DNA from: Thermoguttaceae bacterium
Lineage (GTDB): Bacteria > Planctomycetota > Planctomycetia > Pirellulales > Thermoguttaceae
Length of the DNA stretch: 38,101 bases
Assembly (NCBI GenBank): GCA_017408405.1
Contig: JAFQUP010000127.1
Location: 1 to 38,101 of the forward strand
Reading direction: 5' to 3'
In this document: piece by piece, positions 1 through 8,789 of the stretch
How the letters are laid out: the number at the start of each line of letters is the position of its first letter
How positions within the stretch are numbered: position 1 is the first letter of the stretch
Notes under the pieces: model-generated
What the model was told of the DNA's origin: nothing
The model's input: only the letters and a program-made list of their open reading frames with translations
The model's database searches: none
Position numbers and translations under genes: made by a program

Positions 1-1274
1 ATGACAGTTCCTCTGATAGCGACAGCGGAGGAAATACCGGCGACAACATCAACGGTACGATCATCTCCGGGAGCAGCAGCAACAGTGATTCGAGCAGCGG
101 CGGAAGTATCGAAGACGCCATTAAAGACGGCTACACGGAAATGACGCTTCCGGAATTCATCGACTACACGGCTGACAAATACGGACCATGCGGAGTTTTG
201 AGTTACACGACGCAGCACAATGACTGGAATACGAATCAGTTGAGCACGAAATTCCATGTTGGTCAGCGGTACAATTTCGGATTCATGTCCGGACATAACG
301 GTTGGGAATGCCAGATCTTTACGATTGACGGTAAAACCGCGGAAGCGGGACGCGGAGTCCAGGTCGGTTTCGCGGACACGAACAACAATAACGATGGTTT
401 GGGGAGCAATTACCTTGCCGGTATTATCATGGGCCAGAAAAAGGAGGAGAACTGGCAGGACTGCACCGAAACGGAAGAAGGCAATTTGAAAGTAGACCGA
501 CTTCTGGTCCAGTTTGACAAAGCCAGAATGTGGAACGATATTAGCACCTGGGGTGTTGAGTTGAACTACCTCCGCCGTGCCCACCAGACTCGACTGGGAC
601 GTTTTGAACTCGGACTTGGTGTCCGCTACATGAAATGGGACGAAGACTTTGGATTCTGGGGCGGCAGTGAACGTTACGGAACTGGCGAGATCTACTCACC
701 GAACTTCCTGGACGACACGACGATCGAAACGAATGCCGACAATAACCTGGTTGGTCCGCAGATTGGAATCAAATGGTCTCGTCAGACTGGACGCTTTGGA
801 ATGGAAGTCCTCGCGAAGTTCACCGCGGCGTACAACGCGCAGCAGGTCACCATGGAATCCACGATTGCCAGCAATGGTTACGCCAGCGGTCTGTACGGTT
901 TCGATTCCATCTACAGCGGAAAAGTTGACACGGCCAGCGATACCACTGTCGAAGACAGCAATGGCAACAAATACCTCCAGTACATTGCTCCGAACATCCG
1001 TGCGAACGGTATGACGGGCTGGGATAAAAAAGACTACGATGTCTTCACGCCTATTGCGGAAATTGGTGTCAAGTTCAATATCGAACTCACCAGCAAGATC
1101 AAGATGAACCTTGGATGGTCCGGAATCTACGCAGGCAATATCGCCCGCCCCACCGGAATGGCTGACTTCACCCTCGACATGGCTGGTCAGGGAGTCATGG
1201 GACTGGTTGACGGCAAAAATAAAAGCGATGTGTTTATGCACGGGTTTGTCTTCGGCTTGACCATCAACAGATAA
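1..1274 (+). CDS. BBP7-like outer-membrane beta-barrel protein, 3' part
   Basis: The reading frame is open from the first bases of the window, so the gene begins outside it; about 424 residues are visible and the ATG at 141 is internal. The first ~45 visible residues are a Ser/Gly/Asp/Asn-rich linker. The rest alternates short polar and aromatic stretches (GLGVRYMKW, VGPQIGIKW, PIAEIGVKFNIEL) and ends in GFVFGLTINR, as expected for strands of an outer-membrane barrel. The W-E-L-N-Y, GLGVRY and 'GPQIG' blocks resemble the planctomycete BBP7 barrel family; the exact family is from recall. It should lie in the outer membrane; substrate unknown. A strong terminator follows directly, so it ends its transcription unit. 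Confidence 0.65.
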   Translation, partial: DSSSDSDSGGNTGDNINGTIISGSSSNSDSSSGGSIEDAIKDGYTEMTLPEFIDYTADKYGPCGVLSYTTQHNDWNTNQLSTKFHVGQRYNFGFMSGHNGWECQIFTIDGKTAEAGRGVQVGFADTNNNNDGLGSNYLAGIIMGQKKEENWQDCTETEEGNLKVDRLLVQFDKARMWNDISTWGVELNYLRRAHQTRLGRFELGLGVRYMKWDEDFGFWGGSERYGTGEIYSPNFLDDTTIETNADNNLVGPQIGIKWSRQTGRFGMEVLAKFTAAYNAQQVTMESTIASNGYASGLYGFDSIYSGKVDTASDTTVEDSNGNKYLQYIAPNIRANGMTGWDKKDYDVFTPIAEIGVKFNIELTSKIKMNLGWSGIYAGNIARPTGMADFTLDMAGQGVMGLVDGKNKSDVFMHGFVFGLTINR

Positions 1275-1312
1275 GGTATTCAATGTGAGGGGTGTCCCAA
1301 TCCCCCTGGTTT

Positions 1313-1342
1313 CCCGGGCTGCGTTCCTCAGCCCGGGTTTTT
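1313..1342 (+). terminator. Rho-independent terminator of the barrel gene
   Basis: A perfect 9-bp GC-rich stem (CCCGGGCTG at 1313-1321 with CAGCCCGGG at 1329-1337), 7-nt loop, then five T. It lies 38 bases after the barrel stop codon. Confidence 0.9.
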
Positions 1343-1860
1343 CAGCGTCTTGCTTTTACGCGTGAAAAACCATGGAAACCAATTACTGACTGTGTTCTGT
1401 CAGGAAAATGTTTGGGAAAATCGGCAACGCGCGGACTTCCCTGGGAAAAACGGGTGATGACTGCTGCCTCTGAAAAGAACAATACGGGAAAAGAAGGGTT
1501 TACCTCAAAAGTAAAACGTTCGCTGCCCGAAATGGGACAGGAGGCTGAAGAAGATTTCTCAAAACGGAATGAAAGCCTGGCGCGGATAGTGACTGTTGGT
1601 ATCACGGGAATGGAAAACGGACTTAATTAAAGCTGAACACAGGGACGAACGAATTCGGTGCTGATTCTGATCCTGGATTAAAGATGGAACGGGAAAAGCG
1701 GAAGCGAATTGTCTGAAATGAAAAGAAGGCTTAAAGAATTGCCTCAATGATGGACAGCAGGCCAAATCCCTCCTTGAATATCTCTTCTGGCGTGCTTTGC
1801 TGGTGACGGTGAAAAACGCGTACTTTGAAAGAAGGTAAAAAGTAAAAAGGTTAAATTGAC
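1343..1860. other. Intergenic stretch, nothing recognised
   Basis: About 520 bases between the barrel terminator and the Cys/His-repeat gene. Open frames exist on both strands (1292-1630 plus, 1559-2074 minus), but one spans the terminator and the other overlaps the next gene antisense. Neither has a convincing ribosome-binding site or protein-like composition. I see no RNA gene or repeat here. Confidence 0.5.
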
Positions 1861-2844
1861 ATGAGAATGAAAAAATGGGACATATGTCCTGAATGCGGCG
1901 CGCGGCGTGTGGCATACTGTCGATTCTGCAATACGCTCGGAGATCAGTTTCCGCTGGCGGATTTGGATTTAATTTTACCGCCGGAACACGCGGAGAGTGT
2001 CGTGTTTCAATACAATTCAAAAGATGATCGATTCGACGACGGAGAAGAAGATACCTCCGGCGCCGTTCAGCCATTTCTTGCCGCCGCTTTGGGCGGTTCC
2101 GCTTTTGCCGGGGCGGGTATCAGCCTGGAAGGAGTGATTCCGCGCGCGGCTGTCATGAATGCCGCGGCGATTGATACTTTGGAGGCAATGAAGACTGTCG
2201 CGAACAGGGAAGAGGAGCATCAGTGCCGCTGCCATGGTGAAGGTCACGGCGAGGGAGATCATCAGTGCCGCTGCCATGGTGAAGGTCACGGCGAGGGAGA
2301 TCATCAGTGCCGCTGCCATGGTGAGGGGCACGGCGAGGGAGATCATCAGTGCCGCTGCCATGGTGAGGGGCACGGCGAGGGAGGTCATCAGTGCCGCTGC
2401 CATGGTGAAGGTCACGGTGAGGGAGGTCATCAGTGCCGCTGCCATGGAAAAGACACAGAAGGCGGTGGTGAGAGGAAAACAGTTAAACGTCAGGTCGCGT
2501 CCTGCCACCGGAGCATGGTGGATCTTTCCCAGCCGCTGGACGAAGATCCTGAGGTTGGGGATGACGCGGAAGAATATCCCCTGGCCGTAATGTGTCCCTG
2601 CTGCGATGAGCTGCTTTATCCGCAGTTTCTGAAGGTCTGCCGCCAATGCGGTCATGAATTTCCGGACGGGATTGATTCCGAAACGGCAAGTCAGGGAACT
2701 TATTATGTGCCGCGCGAGGATGATTGGGATGATGAAGACGAAGAGGAGGGTAACTCTTCCAAACGTTCCGGCAAACCAGAGCCGGCCGGCTGTTGCCTGA
2801 TGCTGATTGGACTTTTTATTGGCATTCTTGGAATTTTAGCTTAA
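1861..2844 (+). CDS. Zinc-ribbon protein with His/Cys tandem repeats and C-terminal membrane anchor
   Basis: 327 residues, family not recognised. Residues ~9-25 hold a first Cys set (CPECGA...YCRFC) and residues ~243-266 a second (CPCCDELLY...CRQCGHEF), both typical zinc-ribbon knuckles. Residues ~120-203 are five full and one partial copy of HQCRCHGEGHGEGD, each with two Cys and three His. An acidic stretch (DDWDDEDEEE) follows, then a C-terminal hydrophobic helix (CCLMLIGLFIGILGILA) ending at the stop, which suggests a tail anchor. Metal binding, for storage, buffering or sensing, is inferred from composition only. The start at 1861 is followed by a second possible ATG at 1867. It is flanked by terminators, so probably monocistronic. 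Confidence 0.8.
   Translation: MRMKKWDICPECGARRVAYCRFCNTLGDQFPLADLDLILPPEHAESVVFQYNSKDDRFDDGEEDTSGAVQPFLAAALGGSAFAGAGISLEGVIPRAAVMNAAAIDTLEAMKTVANREEEHQCRCHGEGHGEGDHQCRCHGEGHGEGDHQCRCHGEGHGEGDHQCRCHGEGHGEGGHQCRCHGEGHGEGGHQCRCHGKDTEGGGERKTVKRQVASCHRSMVDLSQPLDEDPEVGDDAEEYPLAVMCPCCDELLYPQFLKVCRQCGHEFPDGIDSETASQGTYYVPREDDWDDEDEEEGNSSKRSGKPEPAGCCLMLIGLFIGILGILA
2218..2469 (+). repeat. 42-nt in-frame tandem repeat (14-residue His/Cys unit)
   Basis: Units start at 2218, 2260, 2302, 2344, 2386 and 2428; the first five are full length and differ by only a few bases (GAAGGT/GAGGGG, GAT/GGT), the sixth decays after CATGG. The near-identity of DNA as well as protein points to recent slippage or unequal exchange. 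There are no spacers, so it is not a CRISPR array. Confidence 0.95.
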
Positions 2845-2865
2845 ATTTGGAATTTTAGCTTAAAT
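2828..2865 (+). repeat. Exact 19-bp tandem duplication across a stop codon
   Basis: TTGGAATTTTAGCTTAAAT occurs at 2828-2846 and again immediately at 2847-2865. The first copy carries the last codons and the TAA stop (2842-2844) of the His/Cys-repeat gene; the second is non-coding. Confidence 0.9.
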
Positions 2866-2873
2866 CATGAAAG

Positions 2874-2901
2874 AGACTCCTGTTTTCAGGAGTCTTTACT
2901 T
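2874..2901 (+). terminator. Rho-independent terminator of the His/Cys-repeat gene
   Basis: Perfect 9-bp stem AGACTCCTG (2874-2882) / CAGGAGTCT (2887-2895) with a TTTT loop, then a T-rich tail. Confidence 0.85.
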
Positions 2902-3171
2902 TTGATATGCCGCGGGGATTAATGTGCCTTTACTGAAAATCAGCTGGAAATTTCGGAAGAAAAGGACGATAATCCGTATTTTGGTGTTTGCGGGATTTCT
3001 TGAACAATTGGAGCCGTTTTTGAAACTGTTTGGTGAAAATTTTTGGCCAGGTGAGAATTTATGACTGATTTTTTCGCATTCTTTAGTTGAATCATATTGA
3101 GTATCGTGCCGATTTTTACGGGAATTACGGCTTTTTCAAAAAAGATAAATCAGGAAAATCCGCTCCCCCCC

Positions 3172-3199
3172 TTGCGTGATGAAAAATTTTTTGTATAAT
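3172..3199 (+). promoter_or_regulatory. Candidate rplU promoter
   Basis: TTGCGT (3172-3177), 16-bp spacer, TATAAT (3194-3199) preceded by TG one base upstream, in an AT-rich region 69 bases before the bL21 start. The same -35 hexamer recurs at 5756 and 11188. Confidence 0.6.
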
Positions 3200-3267
3200 A
3201 TGTATTCATTTACTCATATGGATTTAAGTAACATTACCATAACCAATTACTTTAGCTGAGGAAAACA

Positions 3268-3585
3268 ATGTACGCGATTATTCGAGATGGTGGTCGTCAG
3301 TTCAAAGTCGAAGTCGGAACAGAAATCCAGATCGACTATCGTGAAGGCCTGAATAAAGACGACGAAATCGTTTTTGACGATGTGCTGGCTTGCCGCACGG
3401 ATGATGAGCTGCTCATCGGTCAGCCCACTCTCAATGTGAAAGTCAAGGGCTCCGTTTACGAAGCTCTGACGAAAGGTCCGAAACTGACCATTCAGAAATT
3501 TACCCGCCGTTCCACGTTCCGTAAACGCACGGGTCATCGCCAGAAGTATGTTACGGTCAAAGTGACCGCTATCGAAATTGGCTGA
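3268..3585 (+). CDS. rplU: Large ribosomal subunit protein bL21
   Basis: 105 residues, the usual length for bL21. It starts MYAIIRDGGRQFKVEVG and ends in the basic rRNA-binding part (TIQKFTRRSTFRKRTGHRQKY), both family hallmarks. It binds 23S rRNA in the large subunit. A GAGGA ribosome-binding site lies seven bases before the ATG. In many bacteria rpmA (bL27) follows; here a terminator and a convergent gene follow, so rplU stands alone. A near-consensus promoter lies upstream. Confidence 0.97.
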   Translation: MYAIIRDGGRQFKVEVGTEIQIDYREGLNKDDEIVFDDVLACRTDDELLIGQPTLNVKVKGSVYEALTKGPKLTIQKFTRRSTFRKRTGHRQKYVTVKVTAIEIG

Positions 3586-3614
3586 TCAAAATTTTTGATT
3601 CGTTCATTAAAAAA

Positions 3615-3646
3615 AGCAGAGATCTTCGGATTATCTGCTTTTTTTT
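3615..3646 (+). terminator. Rho-independent terminator of rplU
   Basis: AGCAGA (3615-3620) pairs with TCTGCT (3634-3639), with further partial pairing inside, followed by eight T. The preceding A-run makes it possibly bidirectional, serving the convergent gene ending at 3711. Confidence 0.85.
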
Positions 3647-3710
3647 ATGGGATTGGGAGGTTTTGTCATTTTATCTCCCCAATCCCGGTCACTGGTTTTG
3701 AAAAGGGAAT

Positions 3711-4688
3711 TTAGTATCTCGGCGTTGGTGGTCGATAATCGCTTATTTTGATGGAACGGAACCAGTCAATTGTTTTCTGAAGACCTTCACGAAGTTCGAT
3801 CGTTGGTTTCCAGTTCAGATGTTTCCGTGCCAGGGTAATGTCCGGCCGACGTTGAGTTGGGTCATCCATAGGGAGCGGTCGGTAAACCAGTTTGGATTTC
3901 GTGTCAATCATTTCAAGGATGAGTTCAGCCAGTTGCCGGATCGTGAATTCATGAGGATTTCCGATATTGATTGGGCCAGTGAGTCCCTTTTCTTCACTGT
4001 TCATCATTCGGATCATGCCTTCTACCAGGTCATCCCGGTAGCAGAAAGAACGGGTTTGGGAACCATCACCGAAAATCGTGATGTCTTCTCCCAAAAGAGC
4101 CTGCCGGATGAAATTCGAAATGACTCGGCCATCATACGGATGCATTCGCGGTCCGTAGGTATTGAAGATTCGGATAATGCGAATATCCACCCCGTTATGG
4201 CGGTGATAGTCCATAAAAAGTGTTTCCGCCGCTCGTTTTCCCTCATCGTAGCAGGCCCGAATTCCCAGCGTATTGACGCAGCCGCGATAGGTTTCGGGTT
4301 GAGGGTGAATTTCAGGATCGCCATAGATTTCGCTCGTGGAGGCCTGAAGGATTCTTGCCCGGCACCGTTTTGCCATTCCGAGCATATTGATTGCTCCCAT
4401 TACGGAAGTTTTCATTGTCTTGATAGGGTTAAACTGGTAATGTCCCGGCGCGGCGGGACAGGCGAGATTGAAGATTTCGTCCACCTCAAGAAAAATCGGG
4501 ACAGTCACGTCATGGCGAATCAGTTCAAAATTCGGATTGTCGAGAAGATGAAGGACGTTTGATTTTTGGCTCGTGAAAAAATTATCCAGGCAGATTACGT
4601 CGTGTCCCATATCCAGAAGTCGTTCGCAGAGATGAGACCCTAAAAAACCGGCACCGCCAGTGACGAGAATTCGTTTGAGTGAAGACAT
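3711..4688 (-). CDS. UDP-glucuronate decarboxylase-type SDR (UDP-xylose synthase)
   Basis: 325 residues, an extended short-chain dehydrogenase. The NAD-binding GGAGFLGSH is at residues ~11-19, the catalytic TSE at 118-120 and the Y-x3-K pair at Tyr147/Lys151 within [12 protein letters not shown], a signature of UDP-xylose synthases. The [18 protein letters not shown] segment also matches that branch. The family converts UDP-glucuronate to UDP-xylose with NAD+ in the cytosol, supplying nucleotide sugars for surface polysaccharide. An AGGGAAAG ribosome-binding site precedes the start. It is followed on the same strand only by the rplU terminator region. Another UDP-sugar epimerase is a less likely alternative. 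Confidence 0.88.
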   Translation of the reverse strand: MSSLKRILVTGGAGFLGSHLCERLLDMGHDVICLDNFFTSQKSNVLHLLDNPNFELIRHDVTVPIFLEVDEIFNLACPAAPGHYQFNPIKTMKTSVMGAINMLGMAKRCRARILQASTSEIYGDPEIHPQPETYRGCVNTLGIRACYDEGKRAAETLFMDYHRHNGVDIRIIRIFNTYGPRMHPYDGRVISNFIRQALLGEDITIFGDGSQTRSFCYRDDLVEGMIRMMNSEEKGLTGPINIGNPHEFTIRQLAELILEMIDTKSKLVYRPLPMDDPTQRRPDITLARKHLNWKPTIELREGLQKTIDWFRSIKISDYRPPTPRY

Positions 4689-4779
4689 TATTTTCTTTCC
4701 CTATTAATTAATACTGTCTAAAAACTCGAAAAATTACGTTTTTAAATCGTCTTTTTGGGTGAAAAACTTCAGGTTTTTC

Positions 4780-5655
4780 TCATAGCAGATCGCAGTCAGT
4801 CGCGATGTCGCTGAAATCAAAAGCCAATGGAGTGGCGGGAGAATGTGAGATTTCAGATTGCTGGTAGTGATTCAGCAGACTAATTGTCAGCCGATTCAGC
4901 AAAAGACTCGCGCGGTTCATCAGATGGTGAGGGCTTTTCCTTCCTGGTGACCGGAGAATCGTTTCGAGTGCGTTCAGGTGCATCGTGAAAAGTTCCGCCG
5001 CGGTTATTTTTTTCGCAAGGAGTTCCCTGACGAAAGGAGCCGCGAGATCCGCGTAATTTTCCAGCGTCATCGGAATGCAGTTTTTCAGCAGTTCCAGATA
5101 CTGGTTTTCGAGGTACGGTGTCAGGCCGTTCAAAGTCGGCGCGGCGGATTCCGCGAGCATTTTTCTTTGGCGTTCAATGAATACTTCATTTTCTTTGGAT
5201 TTGCGCAGAGCTTCCTGTTGAAGACGGCCGCGAAGTTCGATGTTTTGTTCCGAGTTTCGATGTTCACGGACGGCGAGGAGGATTTTCCACAGCAGATCAG
5301 AAACGGTGGTTCCTTCAAGCGAAATGACTCCGTTTCCGCCTCGTTCGCAACATTGAGTCAGGAGATTTGAGTCTTTTTTTCTTCCGAGAATCATCATTGG
5401 GGCCGTCACGCCGCCAGTTCGGCACCCATCGATGAAGTCCAGGCTCTGTTCAACGGGACGAATGCTGACCAGAATGAAGTCGAAAGCCTGAGTCTGAAGA
5501 GCTTTCATTCCATCGAATGAACCCTGAACTTCCCGAAATTGGAGCTTCAGTTCGGGAACTTCGAGCAGTACCTTTTCCAGCCAGCTTTCGCGTGAAACGC
5601 GGTTGGTTACGTGAAGAATCCGAAGACCTTGAAGAAATTGAAGGGAATGTGTCAT
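4780..5655 (-). CDS. Degenerate receiver-domain (pseudo-response-regulator) protein
   Basis: 291 residues. Residues ~10-130 follow a CheY-like alternation (LRILHVTNRV, FDFILVSIRP, APMMILGRK, GGNGVISLE), but the usual phospho-acceptor Asp at the end of strand 3 is Ser64 (ILVSIRP) and the acidic pair after strand 1 is missing. Residues ~135-170 look like a charged coiled coil; the rest is helical, with no recognisable DNA-binding or enzymatic domain. It could be a phosphorylation-independent signalling or scaffold protein. It lies upstream of the UDP-xylose synthase gene on the same strand, about 90 bases apart, and divergent from recO. The receiver call is from pattern, not alignment. Confidence 0.6.
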   Translation of the reverse strand: MTHSLQFLQGLRILHVTNRVSRESWLEKVLLEVPELKLQFREVQGSFDGMKALQTQAFDFILVSIRPVEQSLDFIDGCRTGGVTAPMMILGRKKDSNLLTQCCERGGNGVISLEGTTVSDLLWKILLAVREHRNSEQNIELRGRLQQEALRKSKENEVFIERQRKMLAESAAPTLNGLTPYLENQYLELLKNCIPMTLENYADLAAPFVRELLAKKITAAELFTMHLNALETILRSPGRKSPHHLMNRASLLLNRLTISLLNHYQQSEISHSPATPLAFDFSDIATDCDLL

Positions 5656-5755
5656 GGGTTTCTCATGGGAATGGAATAAGGAAAAAGGAAAACAGGGATA
5701 TTTTACCGAAAATAAAAAATTTCGTCAATGGCAGATAAAAAATTCCAAATGTCGA

Positions 5756-5784
5756 TTGCGTAATTTTAAAAAAGATTCTATACT
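5756..5784 (+). promoter_or_regulatory. Candidate recO promoter
   Basis: TTGCGT (5756-5761), 17-bp A/T-rich spacer, TATACT (5779-5784), 53 bases before the recO start. Confidence 0.55.
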
Positions 5785-5836
5785 TTAGAAAACTTGGGAG
5801 ATTTAGTGATCCATTATTGAAATTTTGATTTGATTC

Positions 5837-6625
5837 ATGCCGCCATTAAATGATGAAGCTATCGTTCTTCGAACGACTGATTTCAGTGAAACCAGTATGG
5901 TCGTGACGTTCTTTACTCGTGAAAACGGAAAGGTTACCTGTTTGGCGAAGGGGGCGCGTCGACTCAAAAATCCATTTGATACGTCGCTCGACGCGATGAA
6001 TATTTGCCGGATTCTCTATTATCCCAAAATCGGCGACGTACTCCAGCTTGTTACGGAAGCAAAATTAACAGAGAGATTCAGAGTTGACTCAACTACCGCA
6101 ATTTACGCAGGTTTCCACGTGGTTCAGCTTTTAAATCATTTTACTGAAAATTTTAACCCGCAAAGTGCATTATTCGACTTGACGAAAAATGTTTTAAAAG
6201 ATATTCTATTGCTGGATTCGATATGCAGAACTTCAAGTCTGGATAATCCGCCCGAAAAACTTTCCCGATGCCTTTTTCATTATGAGCTGCGTCTCATGAG
6301 TTTGTCCGGCCTGGCTCCGTCATTTCATGAGTGCGTTGGATGCTCGGAAAAAGTTGAGATTCGCCGGGGGGCACGGCGCGTTGCGTTTGGGATGAGAGAT
6401 GGAGGAGTTCTCTGCCCTCGGTGTCGTCCTGGCCGGATGAATGTGGTTTCTCTGTCGCCGGAGGCACTTGGAGCGTTTCAGCTTTTGGCTTCCGCGGATG
6501 AGCGCTATTGGCGGAGGCTTCAGCTTTCCCAAAAGACACTGGGAGAGATTCGAGGGCTTTGGAACCAGTACCTGGCGTATCAGATGGAACGTCCGGTACC
6601 GATACTTCACTGGCTTAAACGTTGA
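5837..6625 (+). CDS. recO: DNA repair protein RecO
   Basis: 262 residues, normal for RecO. The N-terminal ~80 residues form the OB-fold part (DEAIVLRTTDFSETSMVVTFFT...GKVTCLAKGARR), followed by a helical domain with a zinc site at Cys166/Cys169 and Cys193/Cys196 (CVGC...CPRC). With RecF and RecR it loads RecA onto SSB-coated single-stranded DNA in gap repair. The start at 5837 gives the family's usual N-terminus; there is no good Shine-Dalgarno sequence before it. A candidate promoter lies upstream. The gene 160 bases downstream codes for an envelope protein and may or may not be co-transcribed. Confidence 0.93.
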   Translation: MPPLNDEAIVLRTTDFSETSMVVTFFTRENGKVTCLAKGARRLKNPFDTSLDAMNICRILYYPKIGDVLQLVTEAKLTERFRVDSTTAIYAGFHVVQLLNHFTENFNPQSALFDLTKNVLKDILLLDSICRTSSLDNPPEKLSRCLFHYELRLMSLSGLAPSFHECVGCSEKVEIRRGARRVAFGMRDGGVLCPRCRPGRMNVVSLSPEALGAFQLLASADERYWRRLQLSQKTLGEIRGLWNQYLAYQMERPVPILHWLKR

Positions 6626-6784
6626 GTGCAAACTGTTAAATAATTATTAAGAATTGATAACTGATTTTCCGGGATTGAAAAATAACAATTTGTTTTTGGG
6701 AATTATTTCTCGTTTTTTGCCGGAAGCATTTTTCGATTTTGTTCCATAAAAACTTTATCCCGGATATTCCGGAAAGTTTATCGT

Positions 6785-8026
6785 ATGAAACGACCTGTTC
6801 CTGATTCATTCCGCCTGTTTCGCCCATTGAGTGCCGTATTGCCGGGCATTTCACTGATGCTGGGTATTTTGTGGGTTTCTCTGTGCGTTAGCGGATGTGC
6901 CGTGAAGAAACAGTCGGTGAATCTGACAGAGTTGAATCAGTATGAGCAGCAGCTTAACGCGGAGCCGAATCCTCAGGTGAATATGGAGGAGGTAAAAGAG
7001 GCCGCGCAGTATTTCGAGGAAGAGGATCAGTCGCTTAAAGCGATGACGGCAGAGAAGTTTGGAAAGCGTTTCAAGCTGGCGTGCCTGAAGCTGGTACGGC
7101 TGGAACCGAACGAAGAGATTGCTGTTGCGCTGTTTGAGGAAGGAGTTCAGTTTTTTGAGGACGGGAATTACGAAGAGGCCGCGAAGAAGCTAGGGATGGC
7201 GGGATTTCGGTGGCCGGACACTCCGCTTCAGGAAGACGCGCTTTTTCTCCGGGCTGAATCTTACTTTTTCGCGAATCGCTATTCCAAGGCGCAGCGCGCG
7301 TACGAGAAACTCCTGAAAAAATTTGAGTCGACGCGATATATGGATCGCGTTTCACCCCGTTTGTTCGCGATTGCGCAATACTGGGAGAAATTGGATCAGA
7401 TTCATGATTATTCGGAGCTGGTTCCGAACTTTTCAGATAAAACGCGCCCAATGTTCAGCACGTTCGGAAACAGTATCAAGGCGTATCGAACGATCACCAT
7501 GCACGATCCAAATGGTTTGTGGGCGGAACACGCGGCAATGGCCGCGGGAAACGCAAGCTATATTCGGGGAGAGTATTTCGACGCGGCTGATTTTTACGAT
7601 GATCTGATTAGAAACTATCCGCAGTCACGGCATTTGCTGCCTGCGTGCGAGTTAAATCTTTCGGCAAAATTGCTGATGTACCAGGGGCCGGAATATGATG
7701 GAAAAGCATTGGAAGACGCGGAAATTCTGACAGAGCGTCTCTTAACGCAGTTTGGTCCGCAGATCAAGGACCGGCGGCAGGCTCTGGCGGAAACACAGAA
7801 CAAAATTATCGAGGCAAAAGCTGAGCGTGATATGCACATCGCGGAATTTTATGAAACAAAACGCTGCTATGCCGCGGCGCGTCAGTACTACCAGTACGTG
7901 ATGGAAGAGTTTCCGCAGACGGAATGTGCTATTCGGGCAAAGAAGCGATATGACGAAATTCGGGATTATCGCGCGGAGCCGCCGGATTATTTTGCCTGGT
8001 TGAATAAAATTTTCCCGGAACGGTAG
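6785..8026 (+). CDS. BamD-like tetratricopeptide lipoprotein
   Basis: 413 residues. A long N-terminal signal ends in a lipobox (VSGC, Cys38). Helical repeats follow that read as TPR units (AVALFEEGVQFFEDGNYEEAAKKL..., DALFLRAESYFFANRYSKAQRAYEKLLKKF, AAMAAGNASYIRGEYFDAADFYDDLI). This is the pattern of outer-membrane assembly lipoprotein BamD/ComL, though the protein is longer than the ~245-residue E. coli BamD, as seen in other planctomycete-type proteins. It should sit on the inner face of the outer membrane in the BAM complex. lptE starts ten bases after its stop, with its ribosome-binding site touching this stop codon, so the two are likely translationally coupled. Confidence 0.8.
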   Translation: MKRPVPDSFRLFRPLSAVLPGISLMLGILWVSLCVSGCAVKKQSVNLTELNQYEQQLNAEPNPQVNMEEVKEAAQYFEEEDQSLKAMTAEKFGKRFKLACLKLVRLEPNEEIAVALFEEGVQFFEDGNYEEAAKKLGMAGFRWPDTPLQEDALFLRAESYFFANRYSKAQRAYEKLLKKFESTRYMDRVSPRLFAIAQYWEKLDQIHDYSELVPNFSDKTRPMFSTFGNSIKAYRTITMHDPNGLWAEHAAMAAGNASYIRGEYFDAADFYDDLIRNYPQSRHLLPACELNLSAKLLMYQGPEYDGKALEDAEILTERLLTQFGPQIKDRRQALAETQNKIIEAKAERDMHIAEFYETKRCYAAARQYYQYVMEEFPQTECAIRAKKRYDEIRDYRAEPPDYFAWLNKIFPER

Positions 8027-8035
8027 GAGGTTAAG

Positions 8036-8560
8036 ATGCGGACACTCCTTTTGCCGCTTCTGGTTTTAGCTGTTTTGCTTTTTGGTGGATGCGGTACCTA
8101 TCAGCTGGGAAACCAGGGTCTTTTTCCGAGTGACATTCGCACTGTCGGCGTGGATATCGCGGGGAATGAAACATGGCGGCGCGGATATGGAGAAAGGCTT
8201 ACGGAGGTTCTGGTACGGGAAATTGAGCAGAGGACGCCGTACAAAGTGGTTCCCTCGTCCCGAGCGGATACGGTTCTTAAGGTCAATATTATCGGGGAGA
8301 ACAAGTCGGTCACTTTTCAAAATGACTGGGCGGATCCGCGTGAACTTGCTTTGGGGATGACGATTGAGGCGCAGTGGATTGACCGAAGAACGCAAAATTT
8401 GAGGCAATCGCAGCACATCGACATGGCCCAGGAAGCATTGAAAATTTCCGCCACGACCCCGTTGATAACAGAATTCGGGCAGTCGAACGCTACTTCGTCG
8501 CAGATTCTTATGCAGAAAATCGCGCAGCATATTGTCGGGATGATGGAAAATCCGTGGTGA
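8036..8560 (+). CDS. lptE: LptE-like LPS-assembly lipoprotein
   Basis: 174 residues, the usual size for LptE. The signal peptide ends in FGGC (Cys19), followed by the typical GTYQLG start of the mature protein, an early strand (IRTVGVDIAGNETWRRG) and the helix LTEVLVREIEQRTPYKVV. LptE plugs the LptD barrel and helps LPS insertion at the outer membrane. The start is fixed by AGGAGG at 8025-8030, which overlaps the stop of the BamD-like gene. Pairing of a BAM and an Lpt component suggests an envelope-biogenesis operon and an LPS-type outer membrane. It is followed by a hairpin terminator. Confidence 0.85.
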   Translation: MRTLLLPLLVLAVLLFGGCGTYQLGNQGLFPSDIRTVGVDIAGNETWRRGYGERLTEVLVREIEQRTPYKVVPSSRADTVLKVNIIGENKSVTFQNDWADPRELALGMTIEAQWIDRRTQNLRQSQHIDMAQEALKISATTPLITEFGQSNATSSQILMQKIAQHIVGMMENPW

Positions 8561-8586
8561 GTTCCCGATAGGATGTCTTTTGATGA

Positions 8587-8640
8587 AAAACGGCGCTTTC
8601 AAAGTGAAAACTCTGAAAACGCCGTTTTGGATTATTTCAG
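8587..8640 (+). terminator. Hairpin terminator after lptE
   Basis: AAAACGGCG (8587-8595) pairs perfectly with CGCCGTTTT (8630-8638), with an inner TTTCA/TGAAA pairing. The A-run on the left and T-run on the right suggest function on either strand. Confidence 0.75.
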
Positions 8641-8789
8641 GATAAATCCCGATAAGAATGAGAAAAGTTCAGCTTCCCTGCTGAGTCTCGCGTCCTTGTG
8701 CATGATAGTATGGCTGATTTCTGGAATTTTGCACGAGGGAGGGATGAACTTTTTTGGTTTTTTTTTCTGATTTGGGATGGCGGGGGGCT

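Noticed and set aside
1292..1630. Plus-strand open frame of 112 codons after the barrel gene
   Set aside because: It runs through the strong terminator at 1313-1342, has no ribosome-binding site, and its composition is not protein-like.
2218..2469. CRISPR-like regular repeat
   Set aside because: Units are contiguous, without spacers, and in frame with a protein; the same holds for 9314-9420 and 37861-38101.
2017..2655. Open frames on both strands across the His/Cys repeat
   Set aside because: Tandem repeats of a 42-nt unit automatically leave other frames open; the accepted frame has zinc ribbons on both sides and a membrane anchor.
8573..8770. 65-codon frame after lptE
   Set aside because: It contains the terminator hairpin 8587-8638 and ends in a poly-Phe tail read from T-runs.
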